Assembly (NCBI GenBank): GCA_018303075.1
Contig: JAGVYW010000040.1
Coordinates: forward strand, 1 to 38,061
Reading direction: 5' to 3'
Origin: Candidatus Woesearchaeota archaeon
Lineage (GTDB): Archaea; Nanobdellota; Nanobdellia; Woesearchaeales; DSVV01
DNA: 38,061 nucleotides
The translations under genes were made by a program, and so were the position numbers. The notes under the pieces were generated by a model that saw only the letters and a program-made list of their open reading frames with translations, did no database searches and was not told the DNA's origin. Each line of letters begins with the position of its first letter. Position 1 is the stretch's first letter. Positions 1-8,589 of the stretch are shown here, one piece after another.

Positions 1-1239
1 GAAATCAATACCGGTATCACAAGGGAAAGCTATTCTGAGAGAATTGAGAAATATGTAAAAACAGAACAGATTATAGTGATCAGCGGAATAAGAAGATCTG
101 GCAAATCTACAATAATGAAACAATTCATCAAACATAATATCCAAAAAGGAATAGATAAGAAAAACTTTTTATATCTCAATCTGGAAGAGCCACAATTTAC
201 GGGACTGCTTTCGCTTGATTTTCTCCAGCAGATATATGATGCTTATAGAGAGATAATCCAACCTATTGGCAGATATTTTATCCTTCTTGATGAAATCCAA
301 AGAATAAAAGGTTGGGAGAAATTTGCAAGGGCTTTACATGAAAAGAAAGAAGCTCAGATTATCGTGTCAGGTTCGAATGCAGATTTAATCAGCAAAGAAT
401 TCGGAACCCTACTTACAGGAAGATGGTTAGAGATTAAAACATATCCTCTTACATTTAAAGAATTCTTAGAGTTTAAACAAATAAGCATTAAACAAAGATC
501 AGAAATCCTACTTCAGAAGATAAAAATAAAACAATTATTACGCGAATATCTCCAATTTGGAGGATTTCCTCTTGTGGTATTGCAGCGAGAAAAAGAAGAC
601 ATTCTTAAGAGATATTATGATGATATAATTACTAAAGATATCGCTGAAAGAAATAATGTCAGAGAAATAGAGAAATTAAGAAACCTATCTAAATATTATC
701 TTACTACAATTTCATTATTCTTTTCATATAGGAAACTTCTTCCAGTAATTGGAGTTAGCCTTGATACAATTGAACGATTTTCGGAATATCTCAGTGAATG
801 TTATCTCTTATTTTATGTGCGAAAATTTTCTTATTCATTGAAAGAACAAGAGATAAATCAACGAAAAGTGTACACAATTGATCCAGGAATCGCTACAATG
901 ATTAGTTTTTCATTCAGTAGAAATATTGGGAGAATTTATGAAAATGCCGTATTTATTTATCTACATCAGAAACAACATGAGATTTATTATTATAAAACTG
1001 AAAGCTATGAAATAGATTTTGTCATCAAACAAAACACAAAAATTAAATATCTTATCCAAGTATGCTATGATTTAAACGTATCAGAAACAAAAAAAAGAGA
1101 AGTAACTGCTTTAATAAAAGCAAGCAAAGAATTAAAGTGCAATAATCTGATAATAATCACAGAAGATAAAGAAGAAGAAGAAACAATCGAAAATAGAAAA
1201 ATAAAATATATCCCATTATGGAAATGGCTGCTGCAATAA
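1..1239 (+). CDS. AAA ATPase with C-terminal DUF4143 domain, 5' end outside the window
   Basis: The reading frame is open from the first base, so the true start lies upstream; the GTG at 76 is internal. A Walker A loop (GIRRSGKST) lies just after base 85, followed by a Walker B stretch (FILLDEIQ) and a sensor-like VSGSNA. The C-terminal third has the DUF4143 layout with an EIDFVIK segment, related to restriction-endonuclease-like folds, but the usual following E-x-K reads IQV here. Members of this family are common in archaea and many bacteria, often in several copies, and their role is poorly known. The gene faces smc and ends at a hairpin shared by both. Family assignment is firm; cellular function is unknown. 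Confidence 0.85.
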   Translation, partial: EINTGITRESYSERIEKYVKTEQIIVISGIRRSGKSTIMKQFIKHNIQKGIDKKNFLYLNLEEPQFTGLLSLDFLQQIYDAYREIIQPIGRYFILLDEIQRIKGWEKFARALHEKKEAQIIVSGSNADLISKEFGTLLTGRWLEIKTYPLTFKEFLEFKQISIKQRSEILLQKIKIKQLLREYLQFGGFPLVVLQREKEDILKRYYDDIITKDIAERNNVREIEKLRNLSKYYLTTISLFFSYRKLLPVIGVSLDTIERFSEYLSECYLLFYVRKFSYSLKEQEINQRKVYTIDPGIATMISFSFSRNIGRIYENAVFIYLHQKQHEIYYYKTESYEIDFVIKQNTKIKYLIQVCYDLNVSETKKREVTALIKASKELKCNNLIIITEDKEEEETIENRKIKYIPLWKWLLQ

Positions 1240-1260
1240 AAAAGTGATTAAACAAACTAA

Positions 1261-1290
1261 GCACGACATTTTCTTTCAGAAAAGTCGTGC
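1261..1290. terminator. Bidirectional hairpin between convergent genes
   Basis: GCACGAC pairs with GTCGTGC, and after one bulged A the stem continues as TTTTCT with AGAAAA around a TTC loop (13 base pairs in all). It lies between the stop of the DUF4143 ATPase and the stop of smc, so it could end or protect transcripts from both sides. Confidence 0.6.
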
Positions 1291-1292
1291 GA

Positions 1293-4200
1293 CTACACTT
1301 TCAAACTTACAACCTTGCTCATGTTATGCTCATCCATAGATACACCATACAAAGTGTCAGCTTCAGAAATCACACCTTCATTGTGTGAAATTATGACATA
1401 TTGAGCTTTACCTGAATATTTCTTGACTAATTGGGATAATTTTTCTGAGTTATGTTTGTCTAATGCCGCGTCTACTTCGTCGAAGACATAGAATGATGCT
1501 GGCTCGTATTCTTGGATTGCAAAGATAAATGCTAAAGCTGTCAATGTTTTCTCTCCTCCAGACAAACTTCTAATGTCTAAGAATTTCTTGCCAGTGATCC
1601 TTACTTTGATTGCAACACCTTCTGCTAATGGATCTTTTTCATTCTCTAACTGCAAGAATGCAATTCCTTTTGTTGATATTGACTGGAACATCTGCTGGAA
1701 CTGCAGGTTAATTGATTCAAATGCCTTGAGGAACAAATCTTTCTTTTTTGTCTCTATCTCATTCATCATGACAAGAACTTCTTCTTTTTCCTGGCGCAAT
1801 TTATCACGCTTGTCTAATAAACGATTATACTCTTTCTCGATTGTGTCATAGACCTCAAGAGCCTTCATATTAACACTGCCGATGTTCTGGAACATTTTTT
1901 CAAATTCTGTTATATCCTTCTGCAGCTGCTCCTCTGTCTTTGAAGTAAACAACTCTACACCTGAGTATTTTGCATATTCTTCCTGCAAACCAGATAATTC
2001 TGCTTTTACCCGCGCGTTTTCTATTGAGAATATATTGCGTTTCTGCTCATTTGCTCTTGATTTTTGCTCTGTGTTTACTAATTTTGTTTCAATTTTCTGT
2101 ATTTCTCCATATAATTTATCTCGACTTCCAAATAATTCCTTGAACTTACCATAAAATTCTTTCTGCTGTTTTTCTTTTTCATCTAGTTCTTTTGATTGAA
2201 AAGAAATTCTCTCCTTTAAGTCGAGAATTTCTTTCTTAAATATTTCCTCTTCTTTGTCGTGCTGTTTTAATATTTTTGTGACGTTTTCTTTTTCTGGAAG
2301 AATGATATTATTAGTCTGCATCGTAATATTTCTGATAGCTGCCTCGAAATTAAGATTTTCTTCTTTGAGCTGAGATCTTTTCTGTTCAAATGTTGTCAAT
2401 TCTGCAAGCAAAGTCGGATTGCGAAGCTGCATCACTTTTGAACGCAGATCCTGTTTTTTGATTTTTGCATCAGCCAAAATTCGATTAGCCTCGCTGATTG
2501 AGTTCTGTATCTTTGTGATTTTCTGCTCAACTTCCTGCACAGCTGTTTCAAAATCAGATTTTTCTTTTTTTGTTGATGTTAAATCATCTGATTCAAGGTG
2601 CAATGCTTTTTCTTGTTTGATTATTTCGCCATCTAATGCTGCTTTTAATTCTCTTAGACTGGTTATTTTTTCTTCACTTTCTGATTTTCTTTTTTCTAAA
2701 GCTTTTGCAAGCATCTCTGTATCAAGCAGCTCTTTTTCAACACGCTTTAATTCAGCTGCTAATTCTTTCTCTACAAATTTAAGCTCACGGGTCTTTTGGC
2801 GAAATCCACCCTGCATTGCTCCAGAAATATCTGCATAATCACCATCAAGCGTAACCATCTTTATTGTACCTATGCCAATCCTTCTTGCAACGTCAATGTT
2901 ATCAACAACTAATGTTGAACCTAATACATAAGAGAATACACCTTTTAATTTTGGCTCACATTGAATCAGATCCAAAGCAAAACCATGCACGCCATTGCTT
3001 GAAAGCAGTTCTTTTGCATTTGCAGGAGCTGATGAAGACTTTATCTTGTTTAATGGAAGAAATGTAGCTGTGCCTAATCTATTTTCCTTAAGATGTTTAA
3101 TGCAGTTTGCTGCTGTCTTGTCAGAATCCACTACAATACTTTTCATCCTTGCGCCAGCTGCAATTTCCAAAGCGACAGCATATTTTGCATCAACCTGGCC
3201 TAAGCTTGAGACAGTGCCAAGCACTTCTCCAAACTTGTTTTTATTCTCCAGAATTGCTTTTGATGCAATATCCATTGCAGCATTTTCCCTTGCACCGCCT
3301 GATTTTGCCTCTAATTTTGAGAAATCTTCTCTAAGAGAATTTAATCTATTTCTTGCATTTGCCAATTGTACAGTCACTGTTGAATCTTCATTAAGCAATG
3401 TGTTTAACTCAAGCGTTGTTTTCTTGAACTCTACTCTCTTTTGCTTTAATTTCTCAAGTTCATCTTTATTTTCTTTTTCAACAGCCATCACTTTGTTAAT
3501 CTTCTCTTCAAATGAATTTATCTGAAATTCTAATTTATCTTTTTCTCTCAATAAATTTTGCTGCTGCTCACGCTTGGATTGAACATCTTTCTGTGTATCT
3601 TCTATAAGCTTGTCAACTGCTTCTATCTCCTTATCTATGTCACCTGCACCTTCCAACTTATTTTTTTTCCTGAACTCTTCAATCTTCTTCTCAATCTCAT
3701 CAATTAGTTTTCCTGCTGACTGCTTGTTCTTTTCAGCATTACTTTTCTCTTTTTCTAATTCAGTTATCTTTGCATCCAGCTCAGATAATGTTGCAAGAAG
3801 CTGGTTTTTTCTAGTAGATATCCTGAGCAGTTCATTTTCACAGAAACCTATTCTTGCTTTATTTGTTTCAATTGATACTTTTAACTTTTCAGATTCCTTG
3901 AGCATTGCAACCTGCTCTTTTTCTCCCTTTTGTTCCACTTCCTTGTTAATTCTATTTATTTCTTCTTTCATCTCATTTATTTTCTTCTTGCTTCCTTCAA
4001 TCTCTTTGTTTAATTCATTGATTATTGCATCATATTTCTTTATTTCATCATCGAAATTTGTTTTTTCATCTTCTTTCTTTTTAATTTTCATATTGAGCAA
4101 TGTTGCTTTATTTCTAGCAACCTTATCGTTCAAATCTTTGTACTTTGATGCTTGATCTCGTTCTTTTCTTAATTCTTTTAAATAAGTTTCACGTTCTTTG

Positions 4201-4787
4201 AGAATAATCTCTGCTTCATTTATCTTTTCATCAACTTTCTGCAGCTCATTCATCGCTTTATTCTTTTTTTCTTCATAGATTGAGATACCTGCAATCTCCT
4301 CAATAATCTGCCGTCTTTCAACTGTTGACATAACCACTAGACGCACAATATCTCCCTGCAAAATTATATTATAACCATCTGGATCAATATTTGCAGCTGA
4401 TAAAAGATCAAGAACCTGCTGACGTGTCATCCGCTCATCATTAATTTTGTATACACTTACTCCTGCCTGCTTAACGATTCTCGTTATTTTTATCTCAGCA
4501 ACATCCATTGGAAACTTTTTGTCAGTATTATCAAAATAAATCGAAACTTCAGCAAATTTTGCAGGCTCTTTTGTTTTTCCGCCATTGTAAATTAAATTAG
4601 AAGCTTTTTCAACACGCAACTCTTTTGCTGAACCTTTTCCTAGAACAAAACAGAGTGCATCCATAACATTAGATTTTCCTGCACCATTTGGTCCAAGTAT
4701 ACAGTTGTAGCCTGAGCCAAATACCATCTCTACCCTGTTGCCAAAGGATTTGAATCCTTTCATCACCATTCGATTTATCTTTGTCAC
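1293..4787 (-). CDS. smc: Chromosome segregation protein SMC
   Basis: A 1164-residue SMC ATPase, the usual length for a prokaryotic SMC. Walker A is GPNGAGKS at residues 32-39. Long coiled coils flank a hinge at about 510-665, seen as a globular stretch with DGDYADISGAMQGG. The ABC signature LSGGEK is at 1075-1080 and Walker B VFDEVD at 1101-1106, so both halves of the ATPase head are complete. The protein forms a ring that organises and separates chromosomes, normally with ScpA and ScpB; neither partner is seen here. The start is GTG, preceded by a purine run AAGGGG about five bases upstream. A TATA-like box (TTTATATATAAA, about 4832-4843) precedes it. Confidence 0.97.
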   Translation of the reverse strand: MTKINRMVMKGFKSFGNRVEMVFGSGYNCILGPNGAGKSNVMDALCFVLGKGSAKELRVEKASNLIYNGGKTKEPAKFAEVSIYFDNTDKKFPMDVAEIKITRIVKQAGVSVYKINDERMTRQQVLDLLSAANIDPDGYNIILQGDIVRLVVMSTVERRQIIEEIAGISIYEEKKNKAMNELQKVDEKINEAEIILKERETYLKELRKERDQASKYKDLNDKVARNKATLLNMKIKKKEDEKTNFDDEIKKYDAIINELNKEIEGSKKKINEMKEEINRINKEVEQKGEKEQVAMLKESEKLKVSIETNKARIGFCENELLRISTRKNQLLATLSELDAKITELEKEKSNAEKNKQSAGKLIDEIEKKIEEFRKKNKLEGAGDIDKEIEAVDKLIEDTQKDVQSKREQQQNLLREKDKLEFQINSFEEKINKVMAVEKENKDELEKLKQKRVEFKKTTLELNTLLNEDSTVTVQLANARNRLNSLREDFSKLEAKSGGARENAAMDIASKAILENKNKFGEVLGTVSSLGQVDAKYAVALEIAAGARMKSIVVDSDKTAANCIKHLKENRLGTATFLPLNKIKSSSAPANAKELLSSNGVHGFALDLIQCEPKLKGVFSYVLGSTLVVDNIDVARRIGIGTIKMVTLDGDYADISGAMQGGFRQKTRELKFVEKELAAELKRVEKELLDTEMLAKALEKRKSESEEKITSLRELKAALDGEIIKQEKALHLESDDLTSTKKEKSDFETAVQEVEQKITKIQNSISEANRILADAKIKKQDLRSKVMQLRNPTLLAELTTFEQKRSQLKEENLNFEAAIRNITMQTNNIILPEKENVTKILKQHDKEEEIFKKEILDLKERISFQSKELDEKEKQQKEFYGKFKELFGSRDKLYGEIQKIETKLVNTEQKSRANEQKRNIFSIENARVKAELSGLQEEYAKYSGVELFTSKTEEQLQKDITEFEKMFQNIGSVNMKALEVYDTIEKEYNRLLDKRDKLRQEKEEVLVMMNEIETKKKDLFLKAFESINLQFQQMFQSISTKGIAFLQLENEKDPLAEGVAIKVRITGKKFLDIRSLSGGEKTLTALAFIFAIQEYEPASFYVFDEVDAALDKHNSEKLSQLVKKYSGKAQYVIISHNEGVISEADTLYGVSMDEHNMSKVVSLKV

Positions 4788-4855
4788 GATAACCCCTTTT
4801 TTACACTTTTGTAGGATTAATGATTAAGAATTTATATATAAAACTATGTTTTTTA

Positions 4856-5509
4856 TTAAAATAATGTCAATTTCTTCTGTTGTTTACTAATTATTACCTT
4901 TTTATATGTATCCCAAGATTTTCTAAAAAAAGGATAAAGATTATAATTATCTTTAATAAAATTTTGAGTTTTAGGATCACTTGCATAACCTGAGCCAAAG
5001 TCTATATTATATTGCTGCTTAAGCTTTTCAATCTCTCTATCTCTTGTTACTTTTGCAAAAATAGATGCTGCACTGCAGATAAGATGATTTAAATCTGCTT
5101 TGTGCTGCACAAAAAGTTTAGTTTTTTTAGGAGAAGATTTCTTCAGATAATTAGTATATTCTTCAATATTTGTACTAGGGCAATCAATATAGGCTGCATC
5201 AGGTATGAGCTTATTAAGAATGATACTGCACTTTTCTGCTTCAAGCCAGTTGAGATTTAATGCTGATGCTGCTGAAAGAGCATGGTCAATTTCTTCAACA
5301 GAAACAATAACAATCTCATATGCTGCAACTAGCTTAATTATTTCTTGGTAGAGCTCTTCTCTTTTCTGTGCTGAAAGCAGTTTTGAATCAGTCACACCTA
5401 ATGATCTCAATATGTGCTCATCTTCTTTATTGAGAGCAACACCTGCCATCACTAATGGACCAATAACAGGACCACGTCCAGCCTCGTCAATACCACAGAT
5501 TATTGTCAT
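4856..5509 (-). CDS. rnhB: Ribonuclease HII
   Basis: A 217-residue RNase HII that cuts the RNA strand of RNA-DNA hybrids and starts removal of ribonucleotides from DNA. The N-terminal GIDEAGRGPVIGP motif carries the first two catalytic acidic residues (D8, E9); further acidic residues are seen near DCPS and HKADLNHL. The open frame runs 24 codons further upstream, but the start at 5509 is preferred. It puts the motif at the very N terminus as in the family, and a TATA box (ACTATATAAAAC, minus strand, 5532-5543) lies 29 nt away, giving a leaderless message. The gene is divergent from the membrane-protein gene at 5599. Confidence 0.95.
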   Translation of the reverse strand: MTIICGIDEAGRGPVIGPLVMAGVALNKEDEHILRSLGVTDSKLLSAQKREELYQEIIKLVAAYEIVIVSVEEIDHALSAASALNLNWLEAEKCSIILNKLIPDAAYIDCPSTNIEEYTNYLKKSSPKKTKLFVQHKADLNHLICSAASIFAKVTRDREIEKLKQQYNIDFGSGYASDPKTQNFIKDNYNLYPFFRKSWDTYKKVIISKQQKKLTLF

Positions 5510-5563
5510 GATAATAAGGGATTCTATTTTTGTTTTATATAGTTTTAGTATTTTGAAAACGAA

Positions 5564-5577
5564 ATATTTATATATTC
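5564..5577 (+). promoter_or_regulatory. TATA box with upstream BRE for the 5599 gene
   Basis: ATATTTATATATTC is preceded by a BRE-like CGAAA and is centred about 28 nt before the ATG at 5599. That spacing places transcription start at or within a base or two of the ATG. Confidence 0.6.
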
Positions 5578-5598
5578 TCATCGATAGAGAAAAAAAGA

Positions 5599-6207
5599 AT
5601 GGTTCAAGAAACTGTATTTGGCAATGTTATTCAATTCTTAGAAAGACTTGGAGTGTATGATGTAATACTACCATTTATCCTTGTATTTACAATTGTGTTT
5701 GCGATATTTGAAAAAACAAAAATATTTGGTACAGAAGATGTTGAAGGAGTAAAAACTGCAAAAAAAAATCTTAATGCAATGATTGCATTTGTTATTGCAT
5801 TTTTAGTAATAGCTTCAGCACAGCTTGTAGCAATTATTAATAAATCACTGGCAAATATTGTTTTATTACTGCTGATTTCAGTCTGCTTTTTACTATTGAT
5901 TGGATCTTTCTTTTCTGAGAAAGAAGAAGTAAAATTAATTGGAGGATGGAGAACATTTTTTATGATTGTAATGCTTATTGGTGTTGTACTTATATTTTTA
6001 GCAGCTATAACAACTAGCTCTGGAAAAAGCTGGCTGCAAGTGATTATTGATTCTGTTGTCAATAACTTTGATTCAACTGCAGTCAGTTCAATCGTGTTAT
6101 TAATTGTCGTGCTAATATTTATGATGTATATTGTTCGTGAACCAAAACATAGCCATGTTGGAAAAAGTGGACATGGCGAAGACAATAACGACAAAGAACA
6201 TCATTAA
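5599..6207 (+). CDS. Polytopic membrane protein with His-rich tail, paralogue 1 of 3
   Basis: A 202-residue protein with about five hydrophobic segments (roughly 19-37, 57-78, 82-106, 117-140 and 165-186). The C-terminal tail is hydrophilic and His-rich (SHVGKSGHGE...DKEHH). The N-terminal stretch FLERLGVYDVILPFILVF aligns by eye with FLDNYGLSDVIIPFLLVF in the next gene, so the two are paralogues. I recognise no named domain. Similar sequences seem to occur in DPANN genomes as hypothetical proteins, but that is recollection and was not searched. It heads a same-strand run with two related genes and is probably leaderless. Confidence 0.8.
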   Translation: MVQETVFGNVIQFLERLGVYDVILPFILVFTIVFAIFEKTKIFGTEDVEGVKTAKKNLNAMIAFVIAFLVIASAQLVAIINKSLANIVLLLLISVCFLLLIGSFFSEKEEVKLIGGWRTFFMIVMLIGVVLIFLAAITTSSGKSWLQVIIDSVVNNFDSTAVSSIVLLIVVLIFMMYIVREPKHSHVGKSGHGEDNNDKEHH

Positions 6208-6241
6208 TATAAAAAGATTAAATATCTAATAAATACCTAAA

Positions 6242-6253
6242 GATTTATATACA
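6242..6253 (+). promoter_or_regulatory. TATA box for the second membrane-protein gene
   Basis: GATTTATATACA lies 66-77 nt before the ATG at 6319, so it predicts a leader of about 45 nt. This is one of the few genes in the window with a clear leader, and the leader contains the SD at 6306-6313. Confidence 0.5.
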
Positions 6254-6305
6254 AGTAAATAGTAAAAAGTTGATATTTATTATTTGAATATAAATTTATT
6301 AAAAA

Positions 6306-6313
6306 GGAGGGTG
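6306..6313 (+). promoter_or_regulatory. Strong Shine-Dalgarno GGAGGGTG
   Basis: GGAGGGTG ends 5 nt before the ATG at 6319 and matches the archaeal anti-SD (AUCACCUCC) in all but one position. It suggests high or separately controlled translation of the second membrane protein. Confidence 0.7.
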
Positions 6314-6318
6314 TAATT

Positions 6319-6930
6319 ATGCCATTATATGCAGGTGGTAGAGCACAGGATTTATTATACTTTTTAGACAACTATGGTTTGAGTGATGTTATAATCCCAT
6401 TCTTATTAGTATTCTTAATTGTATTTGCGGCATTGCAAAAAACACATATTCTAGGCAAGGATAGAAAACAGTTTAATGTTGCATTATCATTATTACTTGG
6501 TTTAATGGTTGTATTACCTCATGTATTTGGAAAATATCCGCCAAATGCTGATGTTGTTACTATTATGAACAGTGCAATACCAAATGTTTCTATTGTTGCA
6601 GTTGCTATTGTTATGTTATTGTTACTATTAGGAATTTTTGGTGTTGGACCTGATTGGGCAAGTGGAGGAGCATTTTCAAGTTTTATCGCAATTGCTGCAT
6701 TTGGTGCAATAATCTATTTTTTTGGAGCAGCAGCTGGATGGTGGCAAAATATTACCATTTCATGGTGGGGTTCTGATACTACGTCAATAATTATAATCAT
6801 ATTAGTCTTTGGACTGATTATTGGTTATATTACTAAAGATGAAACATCTGCAACAAAAGCAAGTGCATTTAGCAATGTGATGCAAGATGTCAGAAAATTC
6901 TTTGGTGGCGGCGGTGGAGGTCATCATTAG
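6319..6930 (+). CDS. Polytopic membrane protein with Gly6-His2 tail, paralogue 2 of 3
   Basis: A 203-residue protein with about five membrane segments (roughly 19-40, 52-70, 87-113, 118-142 and 155-175). A short cytoplasmic-like stretch follows, then a tail of six glycines and two histidines. It is a paralogue of the gene at 5599: both begin with an amphipathic segment, then [IL]PF[IL]LVF and a K-T-x-I-[FL]-G turn after the first membrane helix. The start is fixed by the strong SD. The next gene begins directly after its stop codon, so the two are surely co-transcribed. Function unknown. Confidence 0.82.
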   Translation: MPLYAGGRAQDLLYFLDNYGLSDVIIPFLLVFLIVFAALQKTHILGKDRKQFNVALSLLLGLMVVLPHVFGKYPPNADVVTIMNSAIPNVSIVAVAIVMLLLLLGIFGVGPDWASGGAFSSFIAIAAFGAIIYFFGAAAGWWQNITISWWGSDTTSIIIIILVFGLIIGYITKDETSATKASAFSNVMQDVRKFFGGGGGGHH

Positions 6931-7563
6931 ATGGCAACGCCTGCAATTGATATAAGTTTACTTGCAAGATTCTCTCCTGTATTTATATTTCTATTATGTT
7001 TAGTACTTGTTTATGCATTATTAGCACATACAAAACCAGTAGGTGACCAAAAATTAATTTATGCATTGGTTGCATTAGGCATATCTATAGGTGTTGTATT
7101 ATCTCCACCAATTATGCGAATGATTGAATTTATGGCACCATGGTTTACAGTGTTATTTATTTTTATGATATTTGGAATTATTGCATATAAGATATTTGGT
7201 GCAACTGATGCAGACATCCATACTGTCATAAAAGAATATGGCGGATTGCAATGGACAATTGCAATTATTGGCATACTTATTGCATTAGGTGCATTATCTG
7301 CTGCATTTGGACAGCAAAGTCTTGAAGGAACCGATGGAACAGCAACAGATACAGGAGATACTATTACTTTTGAAGGAGATGATGGAAATTATGCAGCAGG
7401 AACTGATTCACCTAATTTTAAAAGCAATCTAGAACGAACATTTTATCATCCAAAAACATTAGGAATCTTGTTTGTTCTTGTTCTATCTGCTTTAACAATA
7501 AGTTTATTAACTGGAAAAATGACACCTAGTTTTGGCTCTGGGGGAGGAGGACATGGGCATTAA
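6931..7563 (+). CDS. Polytopic membrane protein with Gly/His tail, paralogue 3 of 3
   Basis: A 210-residue protein with about five hydrophobic segments (roughly 13-32, 41-58, 66-90, 108-130 and 178-198). A polar, acidic Thr/Asp/Gly loop at about 133-170 is probably extracytoplasmic. The tail GSGGGGHGH echoes those of the two preceding proteins. The ATG abuts the upstream stop with no spacer. The only SD candidate (GGAGGT, 6915-6920) lies inside the Gly-His tail codons of the preceding gene. It is more diverged than the first two but has the same size, layout and tail. Function unknown. Confidence 0.82.
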   Translation: MATPAIDISLLARFSPVFIFLLCLVLVYALLAHTKPVGDQKLIYALVALGISIGVVLSPPIMRMIEFMAPWFTVLFIFMIFGIIAYKIFGATDADIHTVIKEYGGLQWTIAIIGILIALGALSAAFGQQSLEGTDGTATDTGDTITFEGDDGNYAAGTDSPNFKSNLERTFYHPKTLGILFVLVLSALTISLLTGKMTPSFGSGGGGHGH

Positions 7564-7633
7564 CTATGGTCTGGGAACCTGGCTCAGTGTTATGTGATTC
7601 GCTCTTGTCGTTCAATCTACAGAATTTCGATTT

Positions 7634-8392
7634 CTACTTTGTCTTCAAATCACGTGTAATCCTTGATAATTCATTTACATTCTCTGTCATCACTGGCAAG
7701 ACTTTAGAGAATACTTTGTCCATTGCTTTAATCTCTGCTGCAATATTTGATAAGTTTTGATCGTATTGACCTATTTTACCTAGAACACCTGTATGCAAGG
7801 TTGTGAAATCTTTTTTCATGTCTTCAATCTCTTGCTCTACTTTTGTTACTCTACTTTCAACACGATCTTTCCATTCAATAATCTTATTGATGCTTCGTAC
7901 AATCTCATTCCATTTTTCATCAATTATTGCTTCTGCTAATTCTTCCATTCGTTCAAGTTCCGGTGATTTTCCTCCAGGATAACTTGGACCTCCAGAATAT
8001 CCACCATCTTGTGCAAAAGATTGCGGTGAATTAGGTACATCGCCTAATCTTGGACCAATAGGAGGAGCTTCTCCAAATGGATCTCCTTGTGAAACTGACG
8101 GAGCCATTTCAGTATTCATTGATTGTAATTGTTGTGCCATTGGTGGTGCCTCTTTTTGCATTGACATATGGTCTGTGTTTAGTTCAACAGTACCTTTAAT
8201 ATCAGCTTGATTCATTGCGTCAAAAATTTGTGTTGATTCATAATCATTCCTTTGCAATAATTGTATAATCTGATTATTACTCAATCCTTGCTGACGCATT
8301 GCTATTACTCTGTCAACAGGAACTCCTTGAGGAGAACCATGATGTGCATGATCTCCATGATCATCGTTTTTTCCAAATCCAAAAAGTCCCAT
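7634..8392 (-). CDS. Coiled-coil protein with His-rich N terminus and UBA-like helical motif
   Basis: A 252-residue soluble protein in four parts. The N terminus is His/Asp/Gly-rich (DDHGDHAHHG, about 10-19). A short helical motif follows at about 25-65 (VIAMRQQGLSNNQIIQLLQR then QIFDAMNQADI), resembling UBA/CUE-like three-helix units. A Pro/Gly/Gln-rich linker spans about 80-145, and a long coiled coil runs from about 150 to the end. No signal peptide or membrane helix is seen. It converges on the three membrane proteins and shares their histidine theme. A TATA box (AAGTTTTATATAAC, minus strand, about 8424-8437) suggests a leader of about 12 nt. The coiled coil loosely recalls archaellum accessory proteins FlaC/D/E, but this is not a firm match. 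Confidence 0.75.
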   Translation of the reverse strand: MGLFGFGKNDDHGDHAHHGSPQGVPVDRVIAMRQQGLSNNQIIQLLQRNDYESTQIFDAMNQADIKGTVELNTDHMSMQKEAPPMAQQLQSMNTEMAPSVSQGDPFGEAPPIGPRLGDVPNSPQSFAQDGGYSGGPSYPGGKSPELERMEELAEAIIDEKWNEIVRSINKIIEWKDRVESRVTKVEQEIEDMKKDFTTLHTGVLGKIGQYDQNLSNIAAEIKAMDKVFSKVLPVMTENVNELSRITRDLKTK

Positions 8393-8440
8393 ATAACTTC
8401 ACTTTCAACTATAGAGCTGTGTTGTTATATAAAACTTTCT

Positions 8441-8473
8441 AAATTATTTTAAAGCTTTGCTTTAAAATAATTT
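8441..8473. terminator. Perfect 15-bp stem, 3-nt loop
   Basis: AAATTATTTTAAAGC and GCTTTAAAATAATTT are perfect complements around TTT. It sits downstream of the 8581-9027 gene and just upstream of the promoter of the 7634-8392 gene, both on the minus strand. It could be a terminator for the first, a regulator of the second, or a small mobile remnant. Confidence 0.5.
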
Positions 8474-8550
8474 AGTAATCTGTGTAACCAGTGAATACTA
8501 GTTATCATTAACCATAACTAACATTAATTACATTTAGTATCCTTATTGTT

Positions 8551-8589
8551 AAACAATAAAAAGCGAATGAAGTGAGTTTTTTATTGTTT
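8551..8589 (-). terminator. Hairpin overlapping the stop of the coiled-coil gene
   Basis: AAACAATAAAAA pairs perfectly with TTTTTATTGTTT (8578-8589) around a 15-nt loop. The right arm includes the stop codon of the 8581-9027 gene. The left arm alone can also fold as TTATTGTT/AACAATAA (8543-8559), so two alternative stems exist. Confidence 0.4.

Noticed and set aside
76-78. GTG as the start of the DUF4143 ATPase
   Set aside because: The frame is open to base 1 and the P-loop begins only a few codons later, too close for a true N terminus.
361-390. TTCGAAT-like tRNA T-loop
   Set aside because: It lies inside the ATPase coding frame and no cloverleaf can be drawn; no tRNA was found elsewhere by eye.
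1573-4155. Several long plus-strand open frames
   Set aside because: They lie inside smc in other frames, are Ser/Phe-rich as expected for the complement of Lys/Glu codons, and have no promoter or domain.
5631-6194. 187-codon minus-strand frame opposite the first membrane protein
   Set aside because: It is the antisense of a clear membrane-protein gene with a promoter, and shows no domain of its own.
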